Origin: Haliclystus octoradiatus
Lineage: Eukaryota > Cnidaria > Staurozoa > Stauromedusae > Haliclystidae
DNA length: 64,000 nt
Direction of reading: 5' to 3'
Assembly: GCA_916610825.1 (NCBI GenBank)
Contig: OU744450.1
Location: 10,723,380-10,787,379, forward strand
In this document: positions 43,901 to 56,300 of the stretch, in pieces
How the letters are laid out: every line of letters begins with the position of its first letter
Position numbering within the stretch: position 1 is the stretch's first letter
Program-made: the position numbers and the translations under genes
Notes under the pieces: model-generated
Seen by the model: only the letters and a program-made list of their open reading frames with translations
Databases searched by the model: none
Told to the model about the DNA's origin: nothing

Positions 43901-46900
43901 GACCATTTCACATAATATAAACACCCATTTTCCCCATATTTCAACAAATCCTTCCCTTCTCTATATCTATTTCCTGCGAAAACAGTTCAGGAGCTCATGG
44001 CATGTTTTCACAGGGGATTGTTCTATATTCCTTCCTATGGACCCTATGATAGTGTCTGTAAATATTATTTATATCTATAGTTTTTAATTTATTGCTCATT
44101 TTAATTTGTATTTTCATTTCTAATTTATTCAAATCACATTGATGGATATGTAGAGTAATTACAATACAATTTTAAATGTTTATCGGATACGGTGTGAAAC
44201 AGATGCTTTGATGTGCCTCTCCGTAAACTGATATAAAATGAAAATAAACAACAACAACGACGATGATAGTGTCTCAGCATAAAATAAATAGGAAACTCTA
44301 TCAGTGCAATGGTTAGATAAGAACATTGTTCGTTCCTTACTGGCTACTGGCTTAGATAATTTAGAGTAAGAGTCAAAAATGAAACATGCTAGCATTACGC
44401 TACTTCAAGCTTCACATCAGAAGGTGATTGTAGTGGATTGTTTTATGTCTATTGTCTTACCACAATGTATTTCCTTTCAAGCTGTTAACTGTAAAGCTTC
44501 CGTTTGTAATCATGTATACCTTGTAAATGTAAATCACTGTCTGTAATGTATCAAACCTCTTCATGTCTGCCCTTCGTGGGTCAACATCTTTATTGGCAAA
44601 GCTGGTTCACCTTCATAGAGGCTCTGTTTATCAACGGTCATATTAACCCTCATTCATCCTCTCCCTGTTGGTTGCCAGCTACAGTTATTATTACATCAGA
44701 TATATATATCTCAGAATCGTCTATGTACGCATGTGGTATTTAAAAGTCATATCGACTTGTTCCACCCGTTATATAATCAGGCGATTTATTCCAACTAGGG
44801 TAGGCTAGTTTAGGTTAGATATCAATTATCAATATCAATAATAGAAGAACCATTATGAGGTTCCATAAAAAGTCTATTTGATCACAGTTGTTGATGTACG
44901 GCAGGTAATTATTTGTATTGTAAGTATTTGTTGATCTGTCTTAACCTCTGCGAAAACAGTTCAGGAGTTCATGAACAGTTCATGAACGTTAAATGGCCCC
45001 AAATTTTAATGAACTGTTCATGAACTGTCTGTGAGGGTTCATGAACAGTTCATGAAATTGGAGCCATTCAACGTTCATGAACTGTTCATAAACTCCTGAA
45101 TTGTGTAACGCAGGGGTAAGTACTGTATCAACTAACAGAATTACACTTAGATAGTAAAACTTTGTTGTATTGATGTTTTTACAGCTTCTATGTCAGTCAA
45201 AGATGTCCTCCAAAGTCTCGTGGATGATAGTATGGTAGATAGTGAGCGTATCGGAACATCAAACTACTTCTGGGCTTACCCAAGCAAAGCAATGCACAAT
45301 GTGAGCATATGTTTACAAAATTAGAAAACTATTTTAACAGTGATGTAACCTTACAAACCAGTACGCCTAGTAGTTAAACTTACCCTAGAACCCTATCCTA
45401 AAGCCAATATAACTTATCAATTATAATTCAATTACATGCTATTCAGATTTGATTGTAAATTCGTTTTCACCAATGTGTACCATCACTTGTACTCTACTCA
45501 TAAGGAAAAGGTTCGCTTTGTCAGATTCCAGTAACATATTTTACACTTTTAAAATTATGAATACTGGGTAGCTCTTTGAAGATTATCAGCAATTCCAATT
45601 GGATTTGATATTGAAATCAATTTTGGAGTTTTGAAATCCTGTTTCCAAATGTGCAGAAATTTCACTTGAGCTTGTTACATTATATGTATAAAAATTGGGG
45701 CCATTTAACGTTTATGAACTGTTCATGAACTCCTGAACTGTTTTTCGCAGGGGCAGTAACTATCAGTTCATTACCTTGCCACATTTGTGTGAAAACAGTT
45801 CATGAACGGTAAATGATCAAACTTCTATGAACTGTTCACACTGAAAGGTTCACAAAAAAAAACAGGTTGTTGTCATTGTTTATGAACAGTTTATGAAATA
45901 TTAAAAATCTGTTCATAAATGGTTCATGAACTCATGAAATGATTTTGCAGTGGTTCCCACCTAAAAACAGCAACTCATAGGAAATGCATACCAACAAGAG
46001 ATGCGCTACAGTAGTTTGATAATGACTACTAGGCCAGGGGAGAACCCCCAACTTGCACATTGTTAAATGGTAAACTGTTGTTCTTATTAGAGAAAAAGAA
46101 AACTTACATCAATAGAAAAGCAGGTCGAGGAAATTGAAGCAAAGATAACAAAAACCAAAGAGCAGATTAAAGTTTCAAATAAAGGAAAAGAGGGATCAGT
46201 AAGATTTATCTATGCAGTAGAAACTGTTTGTAACGTCACCTTTTATAACGGATTACTGCTTATAGCGTACTGAATTTAACTCATCTTCCTGGTGAAATTG
46301 AGTATCTTTCTGAAAGTTCCCTAGGGGTGCCGTTATAAACATATTCTACTGTACTTATAGATGCAAAAAGTCTGTTGTGTGCATGTTCCAATTTTCTACA
46401 GTTTATATTACATTGTAACCCACTTAATTAAGTGAAATTTGGTCCTGTTTATCTGAAATCTGGATTAGGAACATTATAGACTATTTTGCGGGCAACTCCT
46501 GAATGTTTAAGCAAGCTTAGATAAGTGAAAACTGGGATACCTAAATGCAATGACAAACGTTTTGAGCAGGTTACACTGAACTGGGGTCATGTCGATGAGC
46601 TACTCACATCCGTTGTGCCGTCAATGAACAAATCACAAAGGACATTTCTACATCCATGAACTGTGTTATTCATTGCCGCACTTGTCACTGCTATCAGAAA
46701 CTGTTTGTACGACCTGCAATGCTAGGTTTTCTAACAATATTAAAATGTTACAGTCGATAATGATGGTGATGATGACGTTGTGTCGATTTGTAGTTCAATA
46801 GGTTCCTCAAAAATCTGAAAGTTCCCATGCATATGTACTTGAAGAGCTCTGTTAGACAAAAACAATCTACAAACTGTGTGTATTACATCTACATTGATAG

Positions 46901-47167
46901 GATGAACGTAGTCAACTTCTACCAAAACTTGCAGAAAAAAAGAGAGAACATGAAATATTAACAACAGAATTATCACAGTATCAAGATTGTGACCCTGAAG
47001 TGTTAAAGCAGGTTCAAAATCACACTACTGTTGCTAAAGATGCAGCAAATCGGTGGACTGATAATATATTTGCTGTTAAATCATGGTGTAACAAAAAGTT
47101 TAACATCGAAGCAAGTACATTAGATAAGCAATTTGGATTACCCGAAGATCTAGATTATATTGAATAA
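37927..47167 (+). CDS. MND1: Meiotic nuclear division protein 1 homolog (MND1), complete
   Basis: MND1 pairs with HOP2/PSMC3IP and stimulates DMC1/RAD51 strand invasion in meiosis. Exons: 37927-37929 (ATG only), 42481-42546, 43387-43444, 45185-45300, 46091-46198, 46901-47167; total 618 nt, 205 residues, the same length as I recall for human MND1. Recognisable blocks: [14 protein letters not shown] at the N-terminus (winged helix), [32 protein letters not shown], a coiled coil in exons 5-6, and the C-terminal [15 protein letters not shown] and [11 protein letters not shown]. All introns are GT-AG with matching phases. The first exon is the least certain: the ATG immediately before GTAATA at 37930 gives M-SRKKGLS as expected, but other upstream ATGs exist. 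AATAAA at 47163-47168 overlaps the stop codon. Confidence 0.9.
38207..38244 (-). repeat. Truncated 3' LTR of the MND1-intron Ty3 element
   Basis: ATCATGCTGTGCTAAGCCT... matches the inner 38 bp of the LTR at 42356-42443. The sequence to the left does not match, so the outer 50 bp has been deleted. Confidence 0.75.
38413..38949 (-). pseudogene. Ty3 integrase C-terminal (GPY/F) remnant
   Basis: [39 protein letters not shown] and a Thr/Asp-rich tail ending [14 protein letters not shown] form the usual integrase C-terminus of this group. It overlaps the previous piece in another frame, consistent with deletion and frameshift between them. Confidence 0.75.
38765..40078 (-). pseudogene. Ty3 RT thumb, RNase H and partial integrase
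   Basis: Same frame as the upstream piece after the TAG. Shows RT thumb ([14 protein letters not shown]), RNase H ([16 protein letters not shown]) and a shortened integrase zinc finger in which about 20 residues between [10 protein letters not shown] and NCENCDQCQ are missing. The first core block [15 protein letters not shown] is present, then the frame leaves the family. The rest of the catalytic core is absent, which indicates a deletion. Confidence 0.85.
40079..42259 (-). pseudogene. Ty3 gag-protease-RT part, ends at an in-frame stop
   Basis: 726 codons: gag with a Gln-rich stretch; CCHC knuckles [14 protein letters not shown] and [14 protein letters not shown]; protease [12 protein letters not shown] motifs including [13 protein letters not shown] and the catalytic KVVDDI box. 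A TAG at 40081-40079 stops the frame just after that box, inside RT. The following codons continue the same frame with recognisable RT sequence, so the stop is a mutation rather than a domain end. Confidence 0.85.
42356..42443 (-). repeat. 5' LTR of the MND1-intron Ty3 element
   Basis: 88 bp between the primer binding site complement (CCACTGCGCCA ending 42355) and host DNA. Its last 38 bp are repeated at 38207-38244, which is all that is left of the 3' LTR. Confidence 0.75.
42711..42733. repeat. (CAT)n microsatellite
   Basis: Short CAT/ATC run in MND1 intron 2. The rest of 42547-43386 has no recognisable element. Confidence 0.8.
43582..43753. mobile_element. Palindromic MITE, MND1 intron 3
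   Basis: Left end CCCCAGCGAGAAACACTTCA, right end ...TGAGCTGTTTTCGCAGAG. Between them are alternating inverted copies of TTCATGAACAGTTCATGAAC and the pair GTTAAATGG / CCATTTAAC. Same family as 44945-45116. No clear target duplication remains. Confidence 0.65.
43971..44017. repeat. Miniature fragment of the palindromic MITE
   Basis: CCTGCGAAAACAGTTCAGGA and GTTTTCACAGGGG are the two family termini joined with almost nothing between, as an internal deletion would leave. Confidence 0.5.
44945..45116. mobile_element. Palindromic MITE, best-preserved copy
   Basis: 172 bp from CCTCTGCGAAAACAG to CGCAGGGG, flanked by TAA at 44942-44944 and 45117-45119. The whole body is a near-palindrome of TTCATGAAC units. 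A 3 bp TAA duplication suits PIF/Harbinger, but other copies do not confirm it. Confidence 0.65.
45695..45953. repeat. Two more partial copies of the palindromic MITE
   Basis: 45695-45753 is a right half (GGGGCCATTTAACG ... TTTTTCGCAGGGG). 45791-45953 is a diverged full-length-like copy (GTGAAAACAGTTCATGAACG ... ATGAAATGATTTTGCAGTGG). Both are in MND1 intron 4. Confidence 0.55.
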
Positions 47168-47325
47168 ACATTATTGAATCAATTTTTTAAACTATTAAAT
47201 TTAACATTAAAATCTGTTAGACAGTTTGAGAAAAATATATATATATACTATGTTATTAATGTTTTATTTCTTTTGAGAAAAGTAAACTTATTATTGTTAT
47301 GAACTCTTTGAGGCATGTAACTTTC
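47168..47325. terminator. Overlapping poly(A) region of two convergent genes
   Basis: Only 158 bp separates the MND1 stop from the stop of the next, minus-strand gene. MND1 has AATAAA at 47163-47168. The minus-strand gene has AATAAA as TTTATT at 47263-47268. The two 3' UTRs probably overlap. Confidence 0.55.
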
Positions 47326-50300
47326 TTATTTTTTCTTTCCTTTTTTAGTTTTAGGGCTTTTCACTTCAGTGCGATCATCTGATGATATTGCAACTAACTT
47401 TTTTGTAATTTCTTCTTCATTGCTTTTCATTTGTTGATCAACATTTGTTCTGATCTGCAATACAAATGATAGAACATCGATTTGTTCTGATTTGTTTAAG
47501 TAGGTCAAGATCCTGGCAGCAATAGGCTTTTTTAGATCTTTTTTACATTGCTCATTTTACCAAAAACCGGGTAAGCTATTGGCTTTCTTCCAGCTATACA
47601 CAAGAGTCTGAATTTCATAAGTTTGATTATTGTTGAGAGCGATTGGACTCAGTAAATAAATGAAACATTAATAGAAGAAAACTATACTAAAAATTATGAT
47701 GAACATTGAAATAATAATGACTAATATAGTACTTAAATTAAAACGAACATAGATGACTCATTGCGTGGATAATAGCGTATAATTGAAAGTAGCCTAATGA
47801 TGTTATGTAGGATGACAAGGATAAAATATACCACGTAATGCTTATATGCCTACGCATTGTTTGCGTGACAAGGATGAAATACACCACGTTATGTTTAATA
47901 TGCCTACGTATTGTTTGCGTGGAACCTTACCTAATAATAGATATAGTTTAGTATAAATGCAAGACAAATTAACTATAAAGAGGTGAAAGATAGAAAGTAA
48001 GAGTTGAATGTATACCAGAAGATTTATATATGTATGAGAATATATGTTTTATATGTTACGAAATCAAGAGAAATTATATATCAAATCAATATCAAGTTAC
48101 AAAAGAAGAGAATTTGGTGTATTCATTGGTGTCACTCTATATATCTCTCCTGAAGCTGTCCTTGACACTTCGTATGTTATTGGTGAGTCTTCTTATCAAT
48201 ATAGTAAATAGCTTCAATGTATGGGTCTCTAAGGAAGGTTTGTACAGTCCGCCTTCAAATTGAATAGAACCCGTACATTTTTGATCCGTCGAACCGGAGT
48301 CTTTACATTTTGGTCAAGGCAAATACGTAATCCATTTAAGTAAAACATGGATTCAGAACATTCAAGTGAAATTAGCCCACCACAAGTTCCCTCTAATGCT
48401 GCTGTAGATAGAGCACGGCGTTCTAGAGGAGGGAAATTAGCCGCTATTACGCGCATGATAACAATCGTCGAAAATCTGCTAGAAACAAGAGGCAGCAAAC
48501 GAATGATACGTTCTTATCGTCAAAAATTAGAAAAAACATTTACTGATTTTAGCGCACTACATGAAGTAATCGAAGAAGCAGTCGAAAATGAAGATGAATT
48601 AGCTGTTTCTACTTTATATTTCATTGAAAACGAAGAAAAATATGAAAAAATCATCACTGAAATTGATGATCAATTAGAAGAACGGGTAGACGAACCAATT
48701 TCAAGTATATCCGGCCGTTTCAATTCAGATACTCGTACACGCATTCAAGATTTTGTAAATTCGATAAGTTTACACGAAAATCAAAGTTTACACGAAAACG
48801 AAGAAAATAATGACAACAAATCAGCAATTTCGAAAACATCTGATAACAATTACGACAAAAATGCTCCAAAAATATCATTCGATCATTGGATTGATAATAT
48901 TTTGGTCAATGAAAACAAGTACGAAAAAACAACAACAAATGATTGCAGTTTAGGCGACAGGTTGGTCGCTCTGAATTTAAAGTTAGACAAATACGATGGC
49001 GACCCGTTAGAATATCATAATTTCATCGCCTCATTCAAACATCAAGTACATGATAGATTTACATTAACATCTGAAGCCAAAATGGCACATTTAATAAACT
49101 ACTTACAAGGTCCAGCAAGATTAGCCACGCAAGGTTTACCAAGATATATGCAACGTTATTGTAAAGCTTTAAAAACTCTAAAAGAAATGTTTGGTAATCC
49201 AATTATTATATCCAGAGCATATATAGACAGAGTAGCAAAGGGTGAACAAATCCGTCCAAAGGATCCCATTGCTTTGAGAACATTTTACCATGAACTTTGT
49301 GCCTGTTCAGCGGCACTAGAACAAATCAACTATTTTGATGATGTAAACTCGTCGAGAAGTTTGGTATCAATAATAGCACGATTACCACAATACGCCCAAA
49401 ATAGATGGCAACAACGCGTAGTCAAAATACGTTCATCGAATAAAGTACCAAACATTTATAATATCGTACAATTTGTCAAAAATGAAATGTTAGCAGCCAA
49501 TGATCCAGTTTGGGGAATCCAAAATGATGATGTACAATTACAAATAATTAATAAAACCAAACCAAAAAGAACCATTTGTGCCACAATAGAAAATACAAGT
49601 AAAGATTGCATAATTTGTAACAAAAACCACGCCGTAAATAAATGTCAAAGTTGGCTCAGTCTCTCCGTTTCTGAAAGGTGGGACACAGCAAAACAAAAAC
49701 GTCTCTGTTTTAACTGCTTAAAACAAGGCCATTCAAAAATTAAGTGTATGTCAAATGGTAAATGCAGAACATGTCAACGAAAACACCATTCCTCATTACA
49801 TTCTGAACGTAACGAAAACGAAAATGTAGTAACTCAAGTTGAAAATAATAATGCTGCTGTAAATTGCCATTCAATTTCTGAAAAATCAACCTTCTTACAA
49901 GTTGTTCCTGTGAAAATCAACTGCAAAAACGGCACAATAATTACAAACGCGCTGCTGGATACAGGGAGTAACACCAGTATAATGACAGAAAACCTGAAAA
50001 AACGATTAGGTGTGAAAGGAAAAACGTCAACTATGTCATTTAACACAATTTCTGGATGTACAAAAAGTAAAGTAGAGACATTTGAAATTCAATTAGAAAA
50101 TATTAGTAACAACAACAAAGTTACAATAGAAAATTGTGTATCTGTTCCAAATATTAATGTACCAGCTAGCCCGAACATACTAGAAGACGCTAAGTATTGG
50201 GAACGCCTAAAAGACATAAAGTTTCCCCGAATTAACGAGACTAAAGTAGAGATACTAATTGGCGCTGATTGCCCCGAAGCCTTAATAGCCCAAGAGTACC

Positions 50301-53300
50301 GCCAAGGGAAAGAAGGGTCTCCGATAGCCGTAAAGACTATGTTAGGATGGACGTTATTTGGTACAACACATAGAAACGGTAACTTACATCTAAAAGCATC
50401 TCTCAATGTAATCCAAACATCGTGTGATCGAATAGATAGTGATCTGAGAGATTTCTGGACGACAGAAAGTTTTGGTACCGCATATAATGATACAAAAGAA
50501 TTATCAGTAAATGATAGAAAAGCTATACTTATTACGTCACAAGCTAAAGTAGTTAACGGGCATTATAAGATGGGACTATTGTGGAAACAAGAGAACATTT
50601 CATTACCAAACAATAAGCCCCAGGCCCTTAAAAGAATTTACTCATTAAAAGGTCGTTTTGAAAGAGACCAAGACTATTTCAAATTGTATTCAACTGTTAT
50701 TAAGGATTATTTATTAAAGGGATATGCAAGAGAATTAACATTGCGAGACAGATTAATTGAAAACCCAAGGATTTGGTACTTACCCCATCATAGTGTTTCA
50801 ACACCTAAAAAGCCTAAATTACGAGTTGTATTTGACGCGGCATGCAAATACGGTGGGACCTCACTAAACGAAAATTTATTAACAGGTCCAGATTTATTGA
50901 ACAATTTGTTGGGTTGTCTTTTAAGATTTAGACAAAATAGAATTGCAATTTTAGCAGATATCGAAGGTATGTTTAACCAAGTGCACGTCAACGATGAAGA
51001 CATCCAAGCATTACGGTTCTTATGGTACAAAGATGAAGACCTATCAAGTCAACCAACCGAGTATGTGATGATGACGCACTTATTTGGAGCCAAATCAAGT
51101 CCTTGTTGCGCCTTATCAGCACTACAGCAGACAGCCGAAGACAACGCTGAACATTATTCGACTCAAGCATGTGAGACGATCAATAGAAACATGTACAAGG
51201 ACGACCTGCTGAAATCAGTCGATGACGAAGAAGAAGCTGTCACCTTGGCAACAGAGCTGATGTCAATGCTACAGAAAGGTGGCTTCAAACTCACAAAGTG
51301 GAACAGCAACAGCACAGCCGTATTGGACGCACTTCCAGAAGCAGAAAGAAAGAAATCAGTGAAACTAAGCAACGACGCCAACAAAGGAGAAAGAGCACTA
51401 GGTGTCACATGGAACATCGAACAAGATACATTCACCTTCAAAGTGGCCAACGACCTGTGTGAACAACCAAATACGAAGCGTGGTCTACTGTCAACCATCA
51501 GCAGCATATACAACCCAGACGGTGTCCTCTCTCCAATTCTACTTCAACCAAAACTGATTATGCAAGAACTATGGCGACAAAAAGCAACATGGGACGAATA
51601 TATGAATGACAACGAAGTTAAACAATGGGAATGCTGGAAGGATCAGATCAAAGGAATCGAAAATGTTGAAATTAAAAGACATCTGTATGAAGGATTAAAG
51701 TTAAAAGTCAATAAGAATGACCTACACATATTCTGCGACGCATCAGAGAAAGGATTTGGAGCTGTAGCATATTTGAGAGCCTCAACTGACGATGAAATCA
51801 AAGTGGTATTCTTGACTGGAAAAGCACGCTGTGCACTCCTGAAGACGCTAACAATACCACGACTAGAATTACAATCCGCACTTATGGCATCACGACTAGG
51901 AGCTATGATAATAAAAGAAATGGATATCGGATTCAATGACGTCACTTATTGGTTAGACTCGAAGTTTACCTTAGCTTGTATTGAAACGAAGACAGAAGAT
52001 TTCAAACATTCGTAGCAAACAGAGTTTCAGAAATTCACGATCTAACAGAAGTGCCTCAATGGCGTCATGTACCTGGTCAACTCAATCCTTCAGATGATGC
52101 TTCTCGTGGTATCAATCCTCATGAACTGTCACTGGACTCAAGATGGCTCGCATGTCCAGATTTCTTACAAGAAGATGAAGGAACCTGGCCTCAACAGACA
52201 GAGCAAGAAGAAAACATAACAGATAAGTTAGAATTTAAACCCACTGTTATGTCAATAGTAGTAGCTAAAGATGATCATATAGAACAACTTATTGAAAGAT
52301 ATAATTCATGGTACAAGTTGAAACGCGTAATTGCAAGATGCTTTCAATTTGTAAACAATTGTCGCTCTCGTTCAGATGAACGAAAGCTATTATTATGTGT
52401 TGAAGATATTTCACAGGCAGAAAACAGACTCCTGAAATATGTTCAATGTCACAACTACAGCGAAGAGATAACAGCTTTAAAGAAAGAGAAGCCAGTTCCA
52501 TCAAAAAGTTCAATCAAACAATTATGCCCTTTCATTGGAGATGATGGCCTACTTCGAGTTGGTGGTCGACTTAGAAATTCAGCCCTTCCAGAAGATGTCA
52601 AGCATCCAATCCTGGTACCACGACGACATATCATGGCCAAAGCCATCATCAATGACTATCACGAAGACCTCGACCACTCAGGCATTGATTGCATTATGGC
52701 TGCAATTAGAAGAAGGTTTTGGATACCTAGTATACGATCCCTTCTGAAATTTATTTCAGGGTCCTGCATCACCTGCAAGAAGATGAACGCCCGACCAATG
52801 CAACAGCAGATGGCTGATTTACCAACCTCACGTGTCACCGCCTTGTTTCCGTTCTCGTCAACTGGAGTGGACTTCTTTGGACCGTTCTATGTGAAAGTTC
52901 GTCGCAGTCAAGAGAAGAGATGGTGCTGTCTGTTCACCTGTTTGGCAACCCGTGATGTTCACCTGGAGACAACAAGCTCAATGGACACCGATCATTTCAT
53001 AAATGTACTGAGGAGATTTCAATCCAGAAGAGGCAACCCTGAAGAGATTCGATCAGATAATAGAACAAACTTTGTTGGCGCAGAGAGAGCTCAGAGAAGC
53101 AATTGCCAATTGGAATCAACAAAAGATATCGAAATATTTGCAACAGAAAAATACTAAATGGATATTCAACCCGCCGGCAGCCCCTCATTTCGGAGGTACA
53201 TGGGAACAATTGGTTAGGTCTGCAAAAAGAGCAATAAAAGCAATAATGAAACATCAAATTATCAATCCTGAAACATTCGACACAATTGTAATAGAAGCAG

Positions 53301-56300
53301 AAGGAATCCTCAACTGTCGACCATTAACTGCCTGCTAAGATGACGTCAACGATTTACAACCATTGACGCCAAACCATTTTCTGTTGGTAAGATCTATAGT
53401 ACATTTACCACCAGATATATTTGAAAAAAGAGATGTCATCACGAGAAAGAATTGGCGCCGCGCCCAAGCCCTCTTAAATATGTTCTGGAAACGTTGGAAC
53501 AACGAATATCTAGGTCAACTTCAGAAACAAACGAAGTGGACAACAAAACAACGCAACGTATCAATTGGCGACTTGGTTCTAATTATTGAGGAACCCCGTG
53601 TCCGTGGTTATTGGCCTATGGCAAGAATTACAAAAATCAATCAAAGCGCTGATGGATTGGTTCGTTCAGCAGAAGTGAAAACAGATAACGGAAAATTGAC
53701 ACGCCCAATCGCGAAGCTATGTGTATTAGAAAACTCGGTCTTGTAAAGTCTTACACTTTACAGGTGGCACTGTTGAGAGCGATTGGACTCAGTAAATAAA
53801 TGAAACATTAATAGAAGAAAACTATACTAAAAATTATGATGAACATTGAAATAATAATGACTAATATAGTACTTAAATTAAAACGAACATAGATGACTCA
53901 TTGCGTGGATAATGTAGAGTTCTGTATTAACTCTAGCCAGAGAATGGTAACAACAATAAGTAGTCAATTGTATAAAGTCAAAGATATAATTAATAACATA
54001 CAGCATATAACACTGCTTGAATAACACTCTATCTAAACTAAATGATTACAAAGCTATTTATATTACACGATTACGAGGTTACATACAAAAGAGACTAATA
54101 ACTAATTATGCTAATTATTATGAATACTACACTCGCTATTTCTTCTAAAGAATATTAAAAACGAATAAATGATAATTGAATAGTTAGAATTAAATAGTAA
54201 TAAGTTGAATTGATAATTGATGATTAATCGTAAAATCCGATTTAATAGAATCGCTTTTAATAAATACGAATCCCTTTAATGAGTGTCTGGATTAGACAGG
54301 TCAAATCTTACAGGTGGTTTAGTTATGCGACCTGACCGAGTTAAACGAGATGTTGTTCTCACGTGAGAACGAGCGCGAACTAATGTTCCACCAGATTCTG
54401 TTTCAACGGTAGTACGACGAGGTGACGACGATATAACATTACCACGAATTATATCTCCTCCTCCATCACGTAATATTACTCTTTCTCCTTCATTTGGAGT
54501 TGGTAAATTTGATACAAGTTTTTGTTGATCATGAAATAGTTTCATAGCTGCTTTAGCTTTAATTTGATGATTTACATTGACAGGTTTGTTTGATGACACC
54601 GCAGGAATTGGTGTAACAGGTTTACGTCCCATTAGAGCATGTAGAGGAGATGTACCAATCATACGATGTACTGTGGATCTTATTGTAAATAGCACATGAC
54701 GTAAACGCTGTGTTCGTGTAAGGTCATCTGTTCCTGTCCAACGATATTTAAATGTCCTATGAAATCGTTCTACCATTCCATTAGAACGAGGGTAACGGGG
54801 AGGTGAATTACATAACACCACACCCCAACTTTTGCAAAATCGTTTGAACTTTTTTGAGGTGAATTGGGATCCATTGTCTGACATTAGTTCAAGACAAGGT
54901 CCATGGCGACAAAATTTAGCTTCTAATGCATCAATTACTTCAGGTGTTTTCTCATGTTTTAGTGGAAACAATTCAGGATAACGTGAACCGTAATCAACGA
55001 CAGATAAATATGGCTTACCATCAACATGGAAAATGTCCGTCGCCAAAGTATGCCAGGGTGGTAGAACTTCTGATGGCTTCAATTCCAACTCAGGCCATCG
55101 TTGAGAAACTTCTCTGCATGTCTCACAGGAAGCTATTGTAGACTTTACCTCTGCAGAAAGACCAGGCCACCAGACAGATGAAAGTTGAGACAGTGTTGGT
55201 TTAAGTCCAAGATGACTATCATGTGCTAGTTTGATTAAACGTTCACGTAAACTAGACGGAATAACTACTTGAGTACCACGCACGAGTACTCGTTGCTTCT
55301 GCAAAACAGATAAATTAAAACGTTCTTTAAAATAAAACTTCCGGAATACTAAACCAATTATTACATTCTATTGCTTCGATGACACGTGTCAGGGCATTAC
55401 TAGCAGCTGTTTCTAGCTCTACGTCTCTTAATGTAACAAAATTAGGATCTAAAAAGTGTTCAAAATCGTCAATAGCTATCGAACAAATTTCGCTATAATC
55501 ATTAACACTCAGCTCAGGAGTGTTCTTAATAGATGGTGAACGTGATAAAGTATCAGGCAAAGTATTCATATTTTCTTTCGCCGGTTTATAAATAATATTT
55601 GATCCATATTGTTGCAATCGTAACATCATACGTTGAAGGCGAGGTGGAATTGCTTCAAATGGTTTCAACCATATTGATTCTAGGGGCTTATGGTCTGTCC
55701 AAAATTCAACTGTTAACCCCCTAATATAAATTGCTGGAAACGTGTTGCGCCAAAGACTATAGCTAACAACTCGCGTTCCATTTGTGTGTATTTCTGCTCA
55801 GTAGATGTTAACGAACGACTAGCTGTTAACACCGGAGTCCAATTGTTGTTAATAAACTGCATAAGTACAGCACCTAAGCCATAAGGACTTGCATCACACA
55901 AAATAGCTGTACGAGCGTTACAATCGTAAAATGAAAATGTAGTTTTAGCTGCTTCTGCAAGTGCCACCTTAACATGTTTCCAGGCACTGTTTATTGCTTC
56001 ATTATCAAACTGTCCTTTGATGATGTCTCTGATAGATTTCACATTAGTTGAGAGATTGGGAAGAAATTTCTGTAAATAATTCAACATCCTTAACACTCTA
56101 CGGGCTTCAGCAATTGTAGTAGGTGCAGAAAGTGATAATGCTTCTACAATCTTCTGTTGATCTGGTGAAATACCCTCGTCTGAAATTGTATGTCCTAGAT
56201 ACAATAGCTCACGTTGTGCAAACTTACATTTACTTTTATTCAACTTTGCACCAATAGAATTGAGACGTTCTTTAACAGCAGATAAATTTAAATCGTGTTC

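Noticed and set aside
48030-48263. Plus-strand ORF in the BEL LTR, repeated at 58631-58966
   Set aside because: It lies wholly in LTR sequence and appears twice because the LTR is duplicated; no domain features.
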